Positions 18,906 through 28,098 of a stretch of 64,000 nt of DNA are shown here, piece by piece. The translations under genes were made by a program, and so were the position numbers. The notes beneath the pieces were generated by a model. It had not been told where the DNA came from, ran no database searches, and saw only the letters and a program-made list of their open reading frames with translations. The stretch comes from Virgibacillus phasianinus. GTDB taxonomy: Bacteria > Bacillota > Bacilli > Bacillales > Amphibacillaceae. Position 1 is the first letter of the stretch. Every line of letters begins with the position of its first letter. Location of the stretch: NCBI RefSeq assembly GCF_002216775.1, contig NZ_CP022315.1:248001-312000 (forward strand), given 5' to 3'.

Positions 18906-19860
18906 AGTTCACATATTTACCCAAAAAAGAACGTAACTTTTTCACGTATGCCTCTTTTTCAACAACAAATCCTTCTCCATGCCCGGCATTATCAATTGTC
19001 ATGATTTCGGCTGGACTTGCCGTATTCTTATATAATTCATGTGCCATTCGCGTTGGTACAAACGTATCGGCGTTTCCGTGGTAATACAGAATTGGAATGT
19101 CTGTCTTTTTAACTTGCTTTAGTGCAGATGCTTCTTCAAAATTATAGCCGGCTCTGAGTTCGGTTACCAAACTAGTACTTGTTAAGAATGGGACTTTAGG
19201 CAAATGATACATCCGCTTCATCTGGTAGGCAAATAAATCTTCAACACTCGTATATGCACTATCTGAAACAATAGCTTTTACATTATCCGGTAAATCCTCG
19301 CCACTTGTCATCAAAACAGTTGCCGCTCCCATGGATACACCATGTAATACAATTTCAGAGTCGTCACCCAGCTTTTCCTTAACCAGATCAATCCATTTTA
19401 CGTAATCGAGACGGTCATGCCAGCCAAATCCAATATAATCTCCTTCGCTCTCACCCTGACCGCGTGCATCCGGCATCAATATATTATAGCCGAGTTTTTC
19501 ATAATAATATTTACCATATAGCCCCATATCAAGTCCTGATCCTAAATAGCCATGTGCTAAAATAACAGTTTTATTTGTTGGCTCTTTTGCGGGTAAAAAA
19601 TAGGCATTTAATTTTAAACCATCAAACGATGTAAGCTCCCACCGTTTAAAGTCCTGTTTATCTTCCCATGCTCGCCAGTCGCCCTCTGTAAAAACTTCCA
19701 TCGCTTCGGCGGAGACTTCCAAATCAGCGTTTCCTTGTAAAAAATCTTTCGTATTTCGTTCAATTGCCAGATTATAAAAATAAAAACTAGCAGCAATATC
19801 TATAATTACTAGAATACTAATTATTCCAATTAATAGTTTTAAGCCTCTTTTTTTCTTCAC
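18904..19860 (-). CDS. membrane-anchored alpha/beta hydrolase (YqkD-like)
   Basis: A 318-residue protein. An N-terminal uncleaved signal anchor (about residues 6-27, after KKKRG) is followed by an alpha/beta-hydrolase domain on the outer face of the membrane. The nucleophile Ser lies in HGVSMGAATV. The acid Asp is probably in YHGNADTFVPT and the His in AGHGEGF. HGYLGSG provides the oxyanion region. The start is GTG with AAAGGGG upstream. The family covers esterase-like enzymes of unknown substrate. Confidence 0.85.
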   Translation of the reverse strand: MKKKRGLKLLIGIISILVIIDIAASFYFYNLAIERNTKDFLQGNADLEVSAEAMEVFTEGDWRAWEDKQDFKRWELTSFDGLKLNAYFLPAKEPTNKTVILAHGYLGSGLDMGLYGKYYYEKLGYNILMPDARGQGESEGDYIGFGWHDRLDYVKWIDLVKEKLGDDSEIVLHGVSMGAATVLMTSGEDLPDNVKAIVSDSAYTSVEDLFAYQMKRMYHLPKVPFLTSTSLVTELRAGYNFEEASALKQVKKTDIPILYYHGNADTFVPTRMAHELYKNTASPAEIMTIDNAGHGEGFVVEKEAYVKKLRSFLGKYVN

Positions 19861-19948
19861 ACAGATTCCCCTTTTTCGAGCAAGTGTTACTTCCATTATA
19901 CAGGAAATACGGCTTTATTTCTGCCAATTCGGGTTGGTATTTCTTGAC

Positions 19949-19982
19949 ACAACAGGACGGGCAGCAAATGCTGCCCGTCCTG
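19949..19982 (-). terminator. hairpin downstream of the DinB gene
   Basis: A perfect stem CAGGACGGGCAGC/GCTGCCCGTCCTG lies ten bases after the DinB-family stop codon. The T-run is poor (TTGTGT), so termination may be partial. Confidence 0.6.
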
Positions 19983-19991
19983 TGTGCTAAC

Positions 19992-20480
19992 CTATATTCC
20001 TAATTTTTCTTTAACCTCTTTAATTTGTAATGTATGTCTTTTTTCGTGGTACCCAACAAATGGAATCCATTGTTTTAAACTCATTTGCCCAAAGGCAGGA
20101 TGTGTGAATCCTTTCTGCTCTAATTCTTTTTCATCAGCAGACTCAGCAATCTTTACCAATCCTTGATGCGTCGCAGTAAGTTTCAGCTTCAGCTCATCCA
20201 ATGTCGCAAAGTCGTCATTAGGCACAGCGAAATCAGGGGCATTCACTTTTGTTGACCGATTCGTTGTCGCCTCAATTGGTTTAAGGTCAGCGTTCACCAC
20301 TTCCCCATTCTCCAATTGATCAATGATCGTTTTTGTTATTGCACCTTCCATTAAAAATAAGTGCTCCATTATTTCTTTAATTGACCATTCATCAGCGGCG
20401 GGTTTTTTATTTAACTCTTCATCAGATAACCCATTTACTTCGCTATATAAATCCGATCGCGCCTCTTCATTAATTTGCAT
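19992..20480 (-). CDS. DinB-family protein
   Basis: A 162-residue four-helix protein of the DinB/DfsA superfamily, predicted to bind a divalent metal through three histidines. EWSIKEIMEHLFLMEGAI holds the first and GYHEKRHTLQIKEV the C-terminal pair; the pattern is that of bacillithiol/mycothiol-type transferases and damage-inducible proteins. AAGGAG lies upstream of the ATG chosen. The enzyme activity of this member is unknown. Confidence 0.85.
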   Translation of the reverse strand: MQINEEARSDLYSEVNGLSDEELNKKPAADEWSIKEIMEHLFLMEGAITKTIIDQLENGEVVNADLKPIEATTNRSTKVNAPDFAVPNDDFATLDELKLKLTATHQGLVKIAESADEKELEQKGFTHPAFGQMSLKQWIPFVGYHEKRHTLQIKEVKEKLGI

Positions 20481-20562
20481 GTTATCTCTCCTTGTAAATT
20501 GAGCTACCAACTCATTTTATCAAACACAAGTATTTTAATAAAACAATTAACTTGAAGAACCA

Positions 20563-22755
20563 TTAGTGAAATAATCCCGAATCCTTGGATTTTTTCATCA
20601 GTACATTGGTCTTTTTGTTGATCGAGGCTTTTAAAAATGTTCCAATTAATAGCCCGCCGATTCCAAACAAGGATAGAAAAGTTACGTCATGTATTGCACG
20701 TTCCCAGACAATCCCGCCAACTGCTTCACGCATCAAATCAATTGCATACGTAAATGGTAAGAAAGGATTGATCGTTTGGAAAAACTCGGGCAGTAAAACG
20801 ACGGGGTATGTTCCCCCTGACCCAGCGATTTGCAATACAAGAAATACAATAGCCATTGCCTTTCCAACATCGCCAAAAACCGATACCAATGTATAGACAA
20901 TCGCCATGAATACCAGACAGCTCAATAGCCCAAACAGGATAAACCATAATGGTTGCTTGATATAGGCCTCTATTAAATAAATATCCCCCAAAGAGACGAT
21001 AATTGTTTGCAGAAAGCCAATACTTAAAAAGGTTAAAAACCTTCCATAGTATACTTGCCTCACCGAATACAATTCAGAACTTTTTACATCAGTTGCCAAT
21101 AACGAAATTAATAATAATGCGCCAACCCATATCGCTAGCACCGTATAAAAAGGTGTCATGCCAGAGCCATAATTAGGAATCGGAAAAAGCTTGTTCTGAT
21201 TAAGTTGAACTGGTTCGGAAAAGAAACTCTTCTCCGCATCCGGGTCATTTTGCAGGAGCTCAATTATTTCATTGATATCTGTCTCGCCCTGAATTTCCCT
21301 GATTCGATCCGCTAATTGATTAACCTTAGCATTAACGTATGGAAATTGACTGGAGATATATCCTAGTTTATCTTCTCCCTTTCCTAAATTATCTTCTGTC
21401 CTATTTAAAATACGTTCAACTTCAGGTATCGTTTCCTGAATTCCGCTCAGCATTTCCTTTGCGTTTGCCAGCGTTCCTTTCGCTTTGGCTACTTCTGCTA
21501 ATATGGTAGGTTCAATTGATTCCGTGTATTCTTTCATGAACGCGTCAATTTTTGTGTTAACATTTGCTGTTTTGGTTTGAAGTTCAGCCAGTCTGTTATC
21601 GACCTGCTGTTTTTTCTCACCAATGAACGAATTAATTTCTGTGATATTACCTTTTACCTCTTGCAGACCAGCTTTCAGTGCTGCTAATTGCTGCAGTGCC
21701 TGATTGATTTGCTGATCCGATTGTTGTTGTGCTTGTTGTTCCTCACCTTGACTTTTGTTTGCGTTATTTGTTTCTTTTAACTGATTCAATGCTTTTTCGA
21801 TTGTTTCAATGGTCTGGATTCCACCATTAACCCGCTGTAAAACTTGATCTGTTAATTGGTCACCGGCACTAAAATCGATATCGGCCGATTGAATCTTCGT
21901 AATGTAGTCATTCGCACTTTCTGCCATATTCTGTACTTTCTTTAAATCTGCTTTTACTTTCGGTGCTATTTCGTTTAATCGATTCTCGGCTTCCGTTAAA
22001 AATGCTGTGGTATCGTTGATGATTGCTAATCCGTCATTTGTTGTTTGCTTTGCCTTTGGAACCATCCCCTGCGCCTTATTAATGATTTCTTCGGCACTGG
22101 AAGCATCTGTCAATGATTCATTAATCAATTGTTTAATCCTTGGGAGGTCTTTCTCCATTTTAAAAATATAGTTCTCGAATTTCTTAATATCCGGCAGGTC
22201 CTTTTCTATTTCCAGTCCAAGGTCATTAAACATATCAAAAATAACGCCGTTCACCGTTGAAACAAAATTACTGCTGATATTATCTACAATGACACTTGCA
22301 CCCTTCTCGGTAATCTTTGGTGCGATAGCATTTATCTTTTCATTTACATAATACTCGACCGATGCTTTTTTTGGATTATCTGAAATGACTGTCGCAAGCT
22401 TTTTGGAGAAGTTCTCAGGAATTACGATTACAGCATAATAATCACCATATTCCACCTTGTCCATGGCTTTATCGCGATTGACAAACCGCCAGTCCATATC
22501 ATCATTGTCCTTTAATGTCTCAACCAGTTCTTTTCCTACATCAATCTTTTTATCACGAACCATTGCCCCGGCATCCTCATTTACCACACCTACAGGAATT
22601 TGGTCTGTTTGTCCATATGGATTCCATGATGCAGCAATATTAAACCAAGCATACAGAGATGGCAGTAGGATCAGACCACCAATCAATATTGCCGCAACCC
22701 AATTCGTTCCGATGTTTTTACTATCCGTTTTAAAAATTCTCCAGATGTTCTTCAT
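20563..22755 (-). CDS. YhgE/Pip-domain membrane protein
   Basis: A 730-residue protein. There is one N-terminal transmembrane helix (about 18-38), a long extracytoplasmic region rich in coiled coil (about 180-470, with a Gln-rich patch near 340) and a C-terminal block of five or six helices (about 540-710) related to ABC-2 permeases. This is the YhgE/Pip architecture (phage infection protein in Lactococcus; related to type VIIb secretion membrane proteins). The ATP-binding partner is not nearby. A TetR-type palindrome lies 30 bp upstream of the start. Confidence 0.9.
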   Translation of the reverse strand: MKNIWRIFKTDSKNIGTNWVAAILIGGLILLPSLYAWFNIAASWNPYGQTDQIPVGVVNEDAGAMVRDKKIDVGKELVETLKDNDDMDWRFVNRDKAMDKVEYGDYYAVIVIPENFSKKLATVISDNPKKASVEYYVNEKINAIAPKITEKGASVIVDNISSNFVSTVNGVIFDMFNDLGLEIEKDLPDIKKFENYIFKMEKDLPRIKQLINESLTDASSAEEIINKAQGMVPKAKQTTNDGLAIINDTTAFLTEAENRLNEIAPKVKADLKKVQNMAESANDYITKIQSADIDFSAGDQLTDQVLQRVNGGIQTIETIEKALNQLKETNNANKSQGEEQQAQQQSDQQINQALQQLAALKAGLQEVKGNITEINSFIGEKKQQVDNRLAELQTKTANVNTKIDAFMKEYTESIEPTILAEVAKAKGTLANAKEMLSGIQETIPEVERILNRTEDNLGKGEDKLGYISSQFPYVNAKVNQLADRIREIQGETDINEIIELLQNDPDAEKSFFSEPVQLNQNKLFPIPNYGSGMTPFYTVLAIWVGALLLISLLATDVKSSELYSVRQVYYGRFLTFLSIGFLQTIIVSLGDIYLIEAYIKQPLWFILFGLLSCLVFMAIVYTLVSVFGDVGKAMAIVFLVLQIAGSGGTYPVVLLPEFFQTINPFLPFTYAIDLMREAVGGIVWERAIHDVTFLSLFGIGGLLIGTFLKASINKKTNVLMKKSKDSGLFH

Positions 22756-22784
22756 TTATACCGTCCCTATCTCCAATGTTCAAA

Positions 22785-22802
22785 AATGAATAACCATTCA
22801 TT
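22785..22802 (-). promoter_or_regulatory. TetR-type operator upstream of the yhgE-like gene
   Basis: A perfect inverted repeat AATGAAT-aacc-ATTCATT, typical in shape for TetR-family repressors. In Bacillus subtilis a TetR gene (yhgD) neighbours yhgE; none is present here, so the regulator would be elsewhere. Confidence 0.5.
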
Positions 22803-23099
22803 TAAGGTTAAAAAAATATCATATTTTGATATTATAGCAGTAAAGTCCTGTATAGCAAAATTCAACAACGAAGGAAGCTGGTTTAAATTATCCGAGGGAA
22901 GACGGTCTATGATCACTGCGTTTTCATTTGAGCCATTACTTAAGGCACTTCTAAAGTGTGGTACACTGAAACTAATCTCCAATAAAGAATGATTATATGG
23001 CAAGTAAAATTAAGATGGAACAACCAAAAATCCCACAAAATTTAGCGCCGGCTAATTTTGAATAACAGACGAGCCCACGTCAATCTGAAATTTTAAAAA
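22803..23099. other. intergenic region, no supported gene
   Basis: Short frames exist on both strands but none has a ribosome binding site or recognisable product. A 22-codon frame at about 22,998 (MASKIKMEQPK...) lacks a ribosome site. The region is A+T-rich and may hold the yhgE-like promoter. Confidence 0.4.
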
Positions 23100-23240
23100 T
23101 CACCACTTTTTTTAGCTTTATGTAAGATTTACAAAAACAGCCAAAAAAAATATCCGAACTAATCCAATTTCTAATTAAAAAATTTGGAATCATAGTTCGG
23201 ATTTCTCTATGACTGAATCACTATTGTCCCAGCCTCTTTC
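23100..23240. repeat. family B hairpin repeat, copy 3
   Basis: Arms ATCCGAACTA (23152-23161) and TAGTTCGGAT (23193-23202), with inner pairing around AATTTGG, the leader TTTACAAAAACAGCC and the tail 'attgtcccagcctc', as in copies 2 and 4. Confidence 0.8.
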
Positions 23241-23268
23241 CAGAAGGATGAATCGCTATCGCTTGCTT

Positions 23269-23409
23269 TTATTTCTTACCATCATTTAATCTTCTGGCTT
23301 CTTCTGGGCTTGACATCTTTGTCGCTCCTTTATAACGAAGACCCACATCCCTGTCTGATTCCACACGACCACTTTCTTTTAGCTTCTTTTCCTGACGGTC
23401 TTTTCCCAT
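23269..23409 (-). CDS. small hydrophilic protein, 46 aa, spore-protein-like
   Basis: The frame encodes MGKDRQEKKLKESGRVES followed by a basic/acidic stretch that ends RRLNDGKK. AGGAGGT lies seven bases before the ATG, which makes the gene credible. Composition (Lys, Arg, Glu, Gly, no Cys or Trp) is like Bacillus minor spore proteins, but I cannot name a family. Confidence 0.6.
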   Translation of the reverse strand: MGKDRQEKKLKESGRVESDRDVGLRYKGATKMSSPEEARRLNDGKK

Positions 23410-23534
23410 TATAAGCACCTCCTATTTTTAACATGAGTCTTTTAGATAGTATTATTCATATAAACTGCAATTGATTTAATATATCGTCTGCATTTTGTTA
23501 TTACTAAATTCTATTTCATTCTATCCAGTCCCTG

Positions 23535-24191
23535 CTACATTCCGAACTGAAATTGGGTTTTAACAGTTGCACGGACGATAAGCTGACCAGGTTCTATAGG
23601 AGTAGATACGCTGCTATCCAAGGTTGAAAAAGTTTTAAGTGCTTGTTGCGCGTCCGTTGATTCTTCAACTATTTTAATTGGTGTTGGATCGAAATTTACC
23701 GTTAATGTTTCTGCAATTACCTGAGCTTCATCAACCGCATTCTGCAGAGCAGCACTAAGCACCTGTTGATAGGCAGATTGCTTATCTTCAATCAAAAACT
23801 GGATATTGGAAACTTGGTTTACACCATTTTGTATTGCTGCATCAATAATTTCCCCTACTCGATCAATATGGCTGATCTGCACCGTAATTGCATTGGAAAC
23901 ACGATAGCCTCGAAATTCTTGTTTTCCATCATTGTAATTATACATTGGGGTTATATTATATCCGGTTGTTTGGATTTTTTCCCTGGGAATACCTAACTTC
24001 AAAAGGGATTGGATAACCTGATTCATTTTACGGGAATTTTCCTGCTGGGCTTGGCTTAGTTGCATATCTTCTGTCATAACCTCTAAATTAATACTTACTA
24101 CATCCGGATTAAATGAGAGACTTGCATTTCCAAATACAGTCATAATTCGTGTGGGATTGTGCCTATAGTGATTCGGATTTGGATAATACAT
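23535..24191 (-). CDS. SIMPL-domain (DUF541) protein
   Basis: A 218-residue protein of the SIMPL/BP26 family. ITVFGNASLSFNPDVVSINLEVMTEDM is the conserved first strand pair, and GIPREKIQTTGYNITPMYNY and YRVSNAITVQI are family blocks. Members usually form oligomeric rings in the periplasm or at the surface; this one shows no signal peptide and starts with a Tyr/Asn/His-rich segment (YYPNPNHYRHN). The chosen ATG has AGGGCGG upstream. Confidence 0.85.
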   Translation of the reverse strand: MYYPNPNHYRHNPTRIMTVFGNASLSFNPDVVSINLEVMTEDMQLSQAQQENSRKMNQVIQSLLKLGIPREKIQTTGYNITPMYNYNDGKQEFRGYRVSNAITVQISHIDRVGEIIDAAIQNGVNQVSNIQFLIEDKQSAYQQVLSAALQNAVDEAQVIAETLTVNFDPTPIKIVEESTDAQQALKTFSTLDSSVSTPIEPGQLIVRATVKTQFQFGM

Positions 24192-24433
24192 ATCATTCCG
24201 CCCTTTCATGCTTATAGGTTCTTTTCCTATCCTATGTGAAATGGTACGTAATGTTATCTTATATTGGAATTGTTCCATTCACGACAACCTGTTTTTCCGT
24301 TTAATAGATGTGCAGGGGTCCCTTCACCAAAAAAGCATTCCCCTCTTGCATGCTTGCTATTTTTAATTATCACACTATTAAAACTACTATCTTTGTTTTA
24401 TAATTAGACCATACCATTAAGGAGGGCGATTGA

Positions 24434-25534
24434 ATGGAACATATTTATCTCATGACAGGTTACCCAGGTTTTCTTGCTTCAAGCTTAATTCGCCAACTCA
24501 TCGACGACCACCAACAGGACATCAAACATATTCACTTGTTGGTGTTACCTTCCCAGGAAAAGAAAGCTAGGGAGGAAATAAAAAGCTTCGCAAATAAAAA
24601 TTCAATTCCAGCTAACATATTCTCCATTGTAATTGGTGATATCACAGAATCCGGACTCGCTATCTCTTCGGAAGTTAATGAGTCGTTACAGAAATCTGTC
24701 ACCCATGTATTCCATCTTGCTGCAATTTATGATCTGGCTGTGCCAAAAGAGCTTGCATTTGATGTAAATGTAAACGGGACAAAAAATGTTAATTGCTGGG
24801 TTAAGACTTTGGACAAGCTTGTCCGCTATACTTATTTCAGTACTGCCTATGTTTCCGGGACACGCGAAGGCAAAATATATGAACATGAACTTTCAATGGG
24901 GCAAACATTCAGAAACCATTACGAACAAACAAAATATGAAGCAGAGTTATTGGTGGAAAATGAAAAAAGTTCTGTTCCAACAACAATTATTCGCCCAAGT
25001 ATTGTGAAAGGAAATTCTAAAACAGGAGAAACAATTAAATTTGATGGCATGTATTTTATGCTTAATTTCCTCGACCACCTGCGTTTTCTTCCTATAATGA
25101 CATATCTTGGTGACGGTGAGCCTGAGGGGAATTTTGTTCCTTCCGATTATGTCTTAAAGGCCGTAAGCTACCTAGCTACAGCTACCGCTGGGGAAGGAAA
25201 AACCTATCACTTAACAGATCCTAGACCTTACAAGATGAGAGAATTACACAAAATGCTATCAGAAAGTTATTTGGGTAAAACTCCAAGAGGGCAAGTTCCA
25301 CTCTCGCTAGCAAAAAACGCCCTATCGGTCGCAAGGATTCGAAAATGGCTACAGGTTGAAAAAGAGGCGATGGATTATTTTGAAATCATGTCTTCCTATG
25401 ATTGTTCACAGGCAGTGGCCGATTTAGAAGGGTCTGGTATAAAATGCCCAGATTTAAAAGACACAATTGAACCAATGATTCGTTTTTATCGCAAGTATAA
25501 ACACGATTTCGGCAAACAGATTGAAATCAGATAA
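24434..25534 (+). CDS. SDR-family oxidoreductase (thioester-reductase/NAD-binding-4 type)
   Basis: An extended short-chain dehydrogenase of 366 residues. The Rossmann motif is MTGYPGFLASSLI (TGxxGxx), the catalytic Tyr-x3-Lys is probably YEQTK, and the preceding STAYVSG and IRPSIVKG blocks resemble fatty-acyl-CoA reductase/thioester reductase domains (NAD_binding_4). AAGGAGGG lies upstream of the ATG. The substrate is unknown; a long-chain acyl or polyketide thioester is an inference from the family. Confidence 0.85.
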   Translation: MEHIYLMTGYPGFLASSLIRQLIDDHQQDIKHIHLLVLPSQEKKAREEIKSFANKNSIPANIFSIVIGDITESGLAISSEVNESLQKSVTHVFHLAAIYDLAVPKELAFDVNVNGTKNVNCWVKTLDKLVRYTYFSTAYVSGTREGKIYEHELSMGQTFRNHYEQTKYEAELLVENEKSSVPTTIIRPSIVKGNSKTGETIKFDGMYFMLNFLDHLRFLPIMTYLGDGEPEGNFVPSDYVLKAVSYLATATAGEGKTYHLTDPRPYKMRELHKMLSESYLGKTPRGQVPLSLAKNALSVARIRKWLQVEKEAMDYFEIMSSYDCSQAVADLEGSGIKCPDLKDTIEPMIRFYRKYKHDFGKQIEIR

Positions 25535-25906
25535 TATCTGCAAATAAAAAAAATACCAAGGAATATCAACAACCAGTCGTTATTGAAGGTTGATTTCATC
25601 GTATTTTTCAGCGTCTTTACAAACTGGAACTAATTTTATTTGTTAGGAATTATTTAATAATCTCTGTTTTTGGTTCACTATACAGAATCTTAATTTCTTC
25701 AAATAATTTTTACGGGGGTTATTACAAAAAAAGTAATTAAAATTTAATATGACAGACTTCTGTGAACATTGTACCATTTTTTAACAATTTCAACATTTAT
25801 TGTTTCTAATGCTGTATAATGGTGGGGACAGGTAAAGTAGGGTGAGTAGGAGGAAAAGACTTCTTTTACATTGGCGGCTTACACCCCATAGAAAGGGGAT
25901 GAGCGT
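25535..25906 (+). other. intergenic region with toxin promoter
   Basis: A weak hairpin near 25,546-25,612 (AAAAATAC...GTATTTTT) may end the SDR transcript. A perfect -10 box TATAAT at 25815-25820 precedes the small toxin gene; its -35 is poor. The ~87-base leader carries AAAGGGG eight bases before the GTG start. No other gene is visible. Confidence 0.5.
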
Positions 25907-25993
25907 GTGATTCCAATTGACAAGGTACTAGAGTTGATGCTGATGTTTTCGACGCTTGTGTTGTTGATTGTGAACAGCCATGAAAAAAAGTAA
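25907..25993 (+). CDS. type I toxin, putative holin-like (Hol_Tox) peptide, 28 aa
   Basis: The peptide MIPIDKVLELMLMFSTLVLL plus a short charged end (NSHEKK) has one membrane helix and the LxLMLMFSTLVLLIV core typical of the Hol_Tox peptides found in Bacillus and Lactobacillus type I toxin-antitoxin loci. It starts with GTG. Its 3' end is overlapped by a divergently read RNA, the probable antitoxin. Overproduction would be expected to damage the membrane. Confidence 0.8.
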   Translation: MIPIDKVLELMLMFSTLVLLIVNSHEKK

Positions 25994-26117
25994 TTACCCT
26001 GTCGGAAAGATAGCTGGATAATTACCTTTTTCAATCCTGATAACGAAGTCGTCGCCACCTTGCGTTAAACTGTCTGGGTCGTAAGTAGTAGCTTACGGCC
26101 CAATTTTGCGGGCTCAC
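25983..26117 (-). ncRNA. candidate antisense RNA antitoxin
   Basis: On the minus strand a promoter (TTGTTT at 26147-26152, TAGAAT at 26124-26129, 17-base spacer) faces the toxin gene. About 135 bases downstream the hairpin at 25990-26025 is followed by seven T residues (25983-25989). The RNA would therefore overlap the last codons and 3' UTR of the toxin mRNA. It also contains the hairpin GGGCCGTAAG/CTTACGACCC (26076-26101). This layout matches TxpA/RatA-type loci. Confidence 0.65.
25990..26031. terminator. bidirectional terminator shared by toxin mRNA and antisense RNA
   Basis: The stem GTAATTACCC/GGATAATTAC (one mismatch) has CTTTTT on the plus side and TTTTTTT on the minus side. Confidence 0.75.
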
Positions 26118-26415
26118 CTTTTCATTCTATTCAATCCATTTTAAAAAAACAACCAATAATTTTAAATAATTTCACTGCTTCCGACTATCTTGATATCAAG
26201 ATAAATAAATAAGCAATTCACTTGCAAAATAGATACTTTATTTTATTATATAGTAAATTTGCTCGTATTTCATCATTATTCTACAAAGTTTTGGTAATAT
26301 GATTAGAAAACAAAAAAATAGGAATGTAAATACGCTTGGTTTATCATTTTATATGGGTAACTATTGTACAATACCCTATTTTATAAAAGTAAACACAGAA
26401 AGAAGGATTCACAAA

Positions 26416-27351
26416 ATGAAAGCAATTGTTATTGAAGCATACGGTTCTTCGGATCAATTAATCGAAAAAGAAGTTCCAATTCCTGCTTTAGAAGATAAGC
26501 AAGTATTGGTGGAGCTTCATGCAACATCCATCAATCCAATCGACTGGAAATTGCGTGAAGGTTATCTGCAGGAAAAATTGCCGTTTAACTTTCCAATTAT
26601 ACTAGGCTGGGACGCTGCCGGAATTGTAAAGGATGTAGGAAGCAACGTTACAAACTTCCAAATCGGTGATCATGTATTCGCCAGACCGAAAACCACAGAA
26701 AATGGTACTTATGCTGACTATACAGCTATTGATGAGGATCTTTTAGCGAAAATGCCTGAAAATCTTTCTTTCGAAGAGGCGGCGTCAGTTCCGCTTGCGG
26801 GTTTAACAGCATGGCAATGCCTAGTTGACTTTTCTTCGATAAAAGCTGGTGATAAAGTTCTTATTCATGCTGGTTCAGGCGGAGTCGGCAGCTTTGCAAT
26901 ACAGATTGCTAAAAGTTTCGGTGCATACGCGGCTTCAACTGCCAGTGGCAAGAATGAAGCGTTTCTAAAAGAGCTTGGAGTGGATAAATTTATTAATTAC
27001 AAAGAGGAAAACTTTGAGGAAGTTATCGAAGATTTTGATATTGTTGTCGATACAATGGGCGGCGATATTCAGGAGAAGAGTTTCGACGTACTGAAAAAGG
27101 GTGGAAAGTTAGTATCCATTGCGCAGCCTCCGGACGAAAAGAATGCGGAATTAAAAGGAATAAAAGCTGGTTTTGTCTGGTTAGAACCCAGCGGTAAACA
27201 ACTCGCAGAACTTGGCAGATTAATTAAACACGAACAAGTTCATACAACAATCGGTCACACTTTCGAATTCAGTCAAGATGGGCTGCGTGAAGCGCATAAA
27301 TTAAGTGAAACCCATCATGCAAAAGGAAAAATTGTTATAAAAATAAGATAA
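26416..27351 (+). CDS. NADP-dependent zinc-free quinone oxidoreductase (MDR family)
   Basis: A 311-residue medium-chain dehydrogenase/reductase of the quinone oxidoreductase type. The GroES-like N-terminal domain (MKAIVIEAYGSSDQL, ATSINPIDWKLREG) is followed by a Rossmann domain with HAGSGGVGSFAIQIAK and the A-S-T-S dinucleotide loop. The cysteines of the structural zinc site are absent, as usual in this branch. AGAAGGA precedes the ATG; a longer frame upstream has no ribosome site. Confidence 0.9.
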   Translation: MKAIVIEAYGSSDQLIEKEVPIPALEDKQVLVELHATSINPIDWKLREGYLQEKLPFNFPIILGWDAAGIVKDVGSNVTNFQIGDHVFARPKTTENGTYADYTAIDEDLLAKMPENLSFEEAASVPLAGLTAWQCLVDFSSIKAGDKVLIHAGSGGVGSFAIQIAKSFGAYAASTASGKNEAFLKELGVDKFINYKEENFEEVIEDFDIVVDTMGGDIQEKSFDVLKKGGKLVSIAQPPDEKNAELKGIKAGFVWLEPSGKQLAELGRLIKHEQVHTTIGHTFEFSQDGLREAHKLSETHHAKGKIVIKIR

Positions 27352-27547
27352 CCTGTGACCCGGGGAAAATACCGAAAACAGGCTAATTAATAAACGGCCA
27401 GGTCGGGAGAAAACAAACCGAACACGGGCCGTAACACCTCTGACTCGGGAGACAGCTATTTCTCTCTCGGGTTGGACTTTCCCCTTCCCCAGTTGCAACG
27501 ATTTTCACTCAAGTTCCGCACTCCCTCGCCCTAGTTCACTTTTAAGT
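27352..27547. repeat. spaced CGGG-type short repeats
   Basis: Short motifs of the form CGGG(A/G)(A/G)A recur every 20-40 bp (for example GACCCGGGGAAAA, GGTCGGGAGAAAA, GACTCGGGAGAC), interspersed with complementary runs such as CTCTCTCGGG. The pattern resembles degenerate intergenic spacers seen in related bacilli. No gene or clear hairpin. Confidence 0.35.
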
Positions 27548-28057
27548 CTATTCAGGTAAGTAAGTCAAAATACGTTTCCATTCCTCCACTTTCCCAGCAA
27601 AGTTTTTTGTATACCTTCCGGGAATTGGACTTGTTGATGGAAGCTTGAGAACATCAACATTGCTCAGTTTTTCCAAATCAAAGTTCTTGTTCAATGTTTG
27701 AAAAGACTTGGTTCCATTACAGGCAATAAGCCGGATGGAAGCATAGTTATCCAGCAAATTTAAAATATCATTTGGTTCTTCTTCCGTTATTTTACTATCA
27801 AGACTCCCCACCCGGTGGCACGCGCCAATTACATCCCATAATACAAGATGATGTTGTTTGATAAATTCTATTTTCCTTTGATAATCAGCAATTGTTTCTT
27901 GATTAAATAATTCAAATAAAATATCCCAAAAATGATTCCGGGGATTACCGTAATATTCCTGATTCGTAAGTGAGATTTCACTCGGCATTGAACCAGCAAT
28001 TAATACCTTAGGGTCATCTGAAATGATTGGATCCAGACCAGTTAGTTTGTCAGTCAT
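27548..28057 (-). CDS. DNA-deoxyinosine glycosylase (uracil-DNA glycosylase superfamily)
   Basis: A 169-residue member of the UDG superfamily. GSMPSEISLTNQEYYGNPRNHFWDIL matches the hypoxanthine-DNA glycosylase signature, in which the usual catalytic Asp/Asn of motif 1 is displaced. SIPG-type motif 2 is present as STSPIPGRYTK. It would remove hypoxanthine produced by adenine deamination. CAGGAGAG lies upstream of the ATG. Confidence 0.85.
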   Translation of the reverse strand: MTDKLTGLDPIISDDPKVLIAGSMPSEISLTNQEYYGNPRNHFWDILFELFNQETIADYQRKIEFIKQHHLVLWDVIGACHRVGSLDSKITEEEPNDILNLLDNYASIRLIACNGTKSFQTLNKNFDLEKLSNVDVLKLPSTSPIPGRYTKNFAGKVEEWKRILTYLPE

Positions 28058-28098
28058 TAAATATACTCTCCTGTAATAGTCGATATTTTTTCAGTATA

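Noticed and set aside
22767-23003. Frames of 68-78 codons on both strands near the YhgE-like gene (remnant TetR gene?)
   Set aside because: No helix-turn-helix, no ribosome site, and the two frames overlap antiparallel; treated as non-coding.
25536-25620. Strong terminator for the SDR gene
   Set aside because: The AAAAATAC/GTATTTTT pairing is long-range with a large unpaired interior; noted only as weak.
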